Both the position numbers and the translations under genes were made by a program. Of a stretch of 41,670 nt of DNA, positions 40,569-41,670 are shown piece by piece (position 1 is the stretch's first letter; each line of letters begins with the position of its first letter). Source of the stretch: an uncultured Collinsella sp. (GTDB lineage: Bacteria; Actinomycetota; Coriobacteriia; Coriobacteriales; Coriobacteriaceae); the NCBI GenBank assembly GCA_902462065.1, contig CABQAK010000016.1, forward strand, positions 1 through 41,670. The letters are read 5' to 3'. A model generated the notes under the pieces. The model saw nothing but the letters and a program-made list of their open reading frames with translations. It made no database searches and was not told the DNA's origin.

Positions 40569-41243
40569 CTAGCGACGCTCATCCGTCGGTGCGCCCTCGA
40601 CGATCGCGATGCCCGCCGATGCGCCTAACGCGCTGGCGCCGGCCTCGATGAATGCGCAAGCCTCTTCGTAATTATGGATACCGCCCGCCGCCTTGATTGC
40701 CACGGCATCGCCGAGCACCTCGTGCATCAGCCGCACGTCCTCGAGCTTAGCACCGCCAAAGCTTCTGCCGGTCGATGTCTTAAGGAATCCCGGCTTGGCC
40801 TCCAGCGCGATCTCGCATACACGGCGCTTGGCGGCGTCGTCGCCGTCCAGCTTGCACATCTCGACGATTACCTTGTCAGTGATGCCATGCGCGCGACAAA
40901 AATCAGCAATGGTAGTCATCTCGCGCTCGATGGCATCAAAATCGCGGTTCTCGATCGACCCCTGATTCAAAACGTAGTCAATCTCGGTAAAGCCACACGC
41001 AGCGTATTCCTCAAACCTCGCAAGCTTCTCCTCAAGCGTCATAGTGCCCTGGGGAAAGTCGATGGCGCCGGCAAGGATGATGTCAGAGCCCTCGAGCATG
41101 GCGCGGCCCGTCTCGTACTCCTGAAGGTTCGCAAATACGCAGCGAAAGTTGTACTTTAACGCCTTCTCGACATACTGCTCAAACGTGTCCTCGGGGGCAT
41201 CGATATAGTCGATGTATTTATTGATGGGTTTGGCAAGTGTCAT
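40569..41243 (-). CDS. deoC: Deoxyribose-phosphate aldolase
   Basis: The 224-residue product is a class I aldolase splitting 2-deoxyribose-5-phosphate into acetaldehyde and glyceraldehyde-3-phosphate. FPQGTMTLEEKL, EIDYVLNQG, VIVEMCKLDG, the Schiff-base lysine in PGFLKTSTGRSFGGA, and AIKAAGGIHNYEEA (second lysine) are present. The LNQG and the slightly shortened N terminus suggest the DERA2-like branch. AAGGAGG precedes the ATG. It lets the cell use deoxynucleosides. A palindrome at 41363-41382 lies 120 bases upstream. Confidence 0.93.
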   Translation of the reverse strand: MTLAKPINKYIDYIDAPEDTFEQYVEKALKYNFRCVFANLQEYETGRAMLEGSDIILAGAIDFPQGTMTLEEKLARFEEYAACGFTEIDYVLNQGSIENRDFDAIEREMTTIADFCRAHGITDKVIVEMCKLDGDDAAKRRVCEIALEAKPGFLKTSTGRSFGGAKLEDVRLMHEVLGDAVAIKAAGGIHNYEEACAFIEAGASALGASAGIAIVEGAPTDERR

Positions 41244-41362
41244 GCTGGGCCTCCTTGTTCAGGACTGACAACCGATTCGTGGTTTCACGCGAAATACCAC
41301 GTTCAATGTACGCCCGACATACAAGGACAGCGTCCGCATTCCGACAAGTGGTATGAAATTAG

Positions 41363-41382
41363 CTGTAAACGTATATTTACAG
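41363..41382. promoter_or_regulatory. Perfect 7-bp inverted repeat upstream of deoC, candidate operator
   Basis: CTGTAAA and TTTACAG are perfect complements separated by CGTATA. It is 120 bases upstream of deoC in a gene-free stretch. The centre resembles operators of LacI or DeoR-type regulators, but no regulator gene is adjacent. Confidence 0.45.
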
Positions 41383-41444
41383 ACAGCGAATGGCACCGCA
41401 CGCGGATGCCGACAGCAAGACATCCCCCCCTCAATACACCCTCA

Positions 41445-41562
41445 TGCCCCTTTACTGTTTGCGACCAGAAATGATGAGCTGCACAACGTCGTTAGCGGTC
41501 GAATTCGACCTCTGACGACGTCACGCGACTCATCGTATCCGACCGACAACAGAAAAGGGGCA
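41445..41562. repeat. 118-bp imperfect palindrome
   Basis: Two 59-base arms meet at the perfect centre GGTCGAATTCGACC (41497-41510). Starting from TGCCCCTTT at the left and AAAGGGGCA at the right, most positions pair: CTGTT/AACAG, ATGATGAG/CTCATCGT with one change, ACGTCGT/ACGACGT and the centre. Roughly three quarters of positions match by my alignment. The 427-base stretch 41244-41670 holds no convincing gene; a plus-strand open frame at 41353-41655 is low-quality and runs through this palindrome. The element could be a repeat, a recombination or replication structure, or a bidirectional terminator. Confidence 0.7.
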
Positions 41563-41670
41563 CGTTCGCATAGCGTGGCGCGTGACGGTTGCAAAACCAC
41601 CCCATTTGAAACAAAGGTTGATTTCCGATCTCAACCGAACACATTGAGCAAATAGGCCATTCCCGCAGTT

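Noticed and set aside
41353..41655. 100-codon plus-strand open frame at the right end
   Set aside because: It has no family resemblance, no ribosome site and spans the 118-bp palindrome, which explains its sequence.

Overview
The window looks like a chromosomal segment of a Coriobacteriia member, most likely Collinsella or a close relative. The basis is high-GC coding sequence, strong AGGAGG-type ribosome sites, and gene content typical of an anaerobic gut actinobacterium (L-lactate dehydrogenase, EttA, deoC, YfcC carrier, Amadori-sugar catabolism). No rRNA or tRNA gene is visible, so the genus is an inference. I see no transposase, integrase, phage gene or CRISPR array.

Layout. 87-2174 (minus): an Asp/Glu racemase and an ATP-grasp ligase that resemble the D-aspartate racemase/ligase pair of cell-wall cross-bridge synthesis. 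2409-4409 (plus): a MOSC protein and a secreted coiled-coil wall hydrolase. 4447-8498 (minus): an M20D amidohydrolase, a translationally coupled small membrane protein, an FxLYD protein, an HTH protein and a membrane Ser/Thr kinase. 8645-12678 (plus): a lysine riboswitch followed by lysA, dapA, dapB and dapH. lysA and dapA form one uninterrupted 769-codon frame, with a second ribosome site in front of the dapA part. The divergent M20D gene is a good candidate for the N-acetyl-diaminopimelate deacetylase that DapH requires.

12970-19788 (minus): a nucleoid-associated protein, a Mbeg1-like hydrolase flanked by short inverted repeats, lactate dehydrogenase, an aminotransferase and glutamine-dependent NAD synthetase. 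19992-22408 (plus): two single-gene units, a Ser/Thr/Asn-rich membrane protein and a LOTUS-like domain protein. 22623-25462 (minus): EttA and an SdpR/SdpI-like autorepressor/membrane pair. 25642-27233 (plus): a TcdA-like E1 enzyme and a TatD nuclease.

27314-38702 (minus) is the main accessory region. It holds a GntR/UTRA regulator and ten closely spaced genes: a YfcC carrier, two amidohydrolases with altered metal motifs, an FrlC-like epimerase, a FraB/FrlB-like SIS deglycase, two PfkB kinases, YjbQ, BtpA/SgcQ and an FGGY kinase. I read it as an enlarged pathway for an Amadori compound (fructosyl-amino acid) or related glycoconjugate: uptake, phosphorylation, cleavage to glucose-6-phosphate and amine, plus a distal module of unknown purpose. 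38853-41243 (minus) has two HAD phosphatases and deoC. The right end (41244-41670) has no convincing gene but carries a 118-bp imperfect palindrome.

Two related long imperfect palindromes (12681-12865 and 22461-22619), each placed 2-3 bases after a stop codon in a convergent gap, form a repeat family. A second, 29-bp motif with a GGGACAGGTT core occurs three times.
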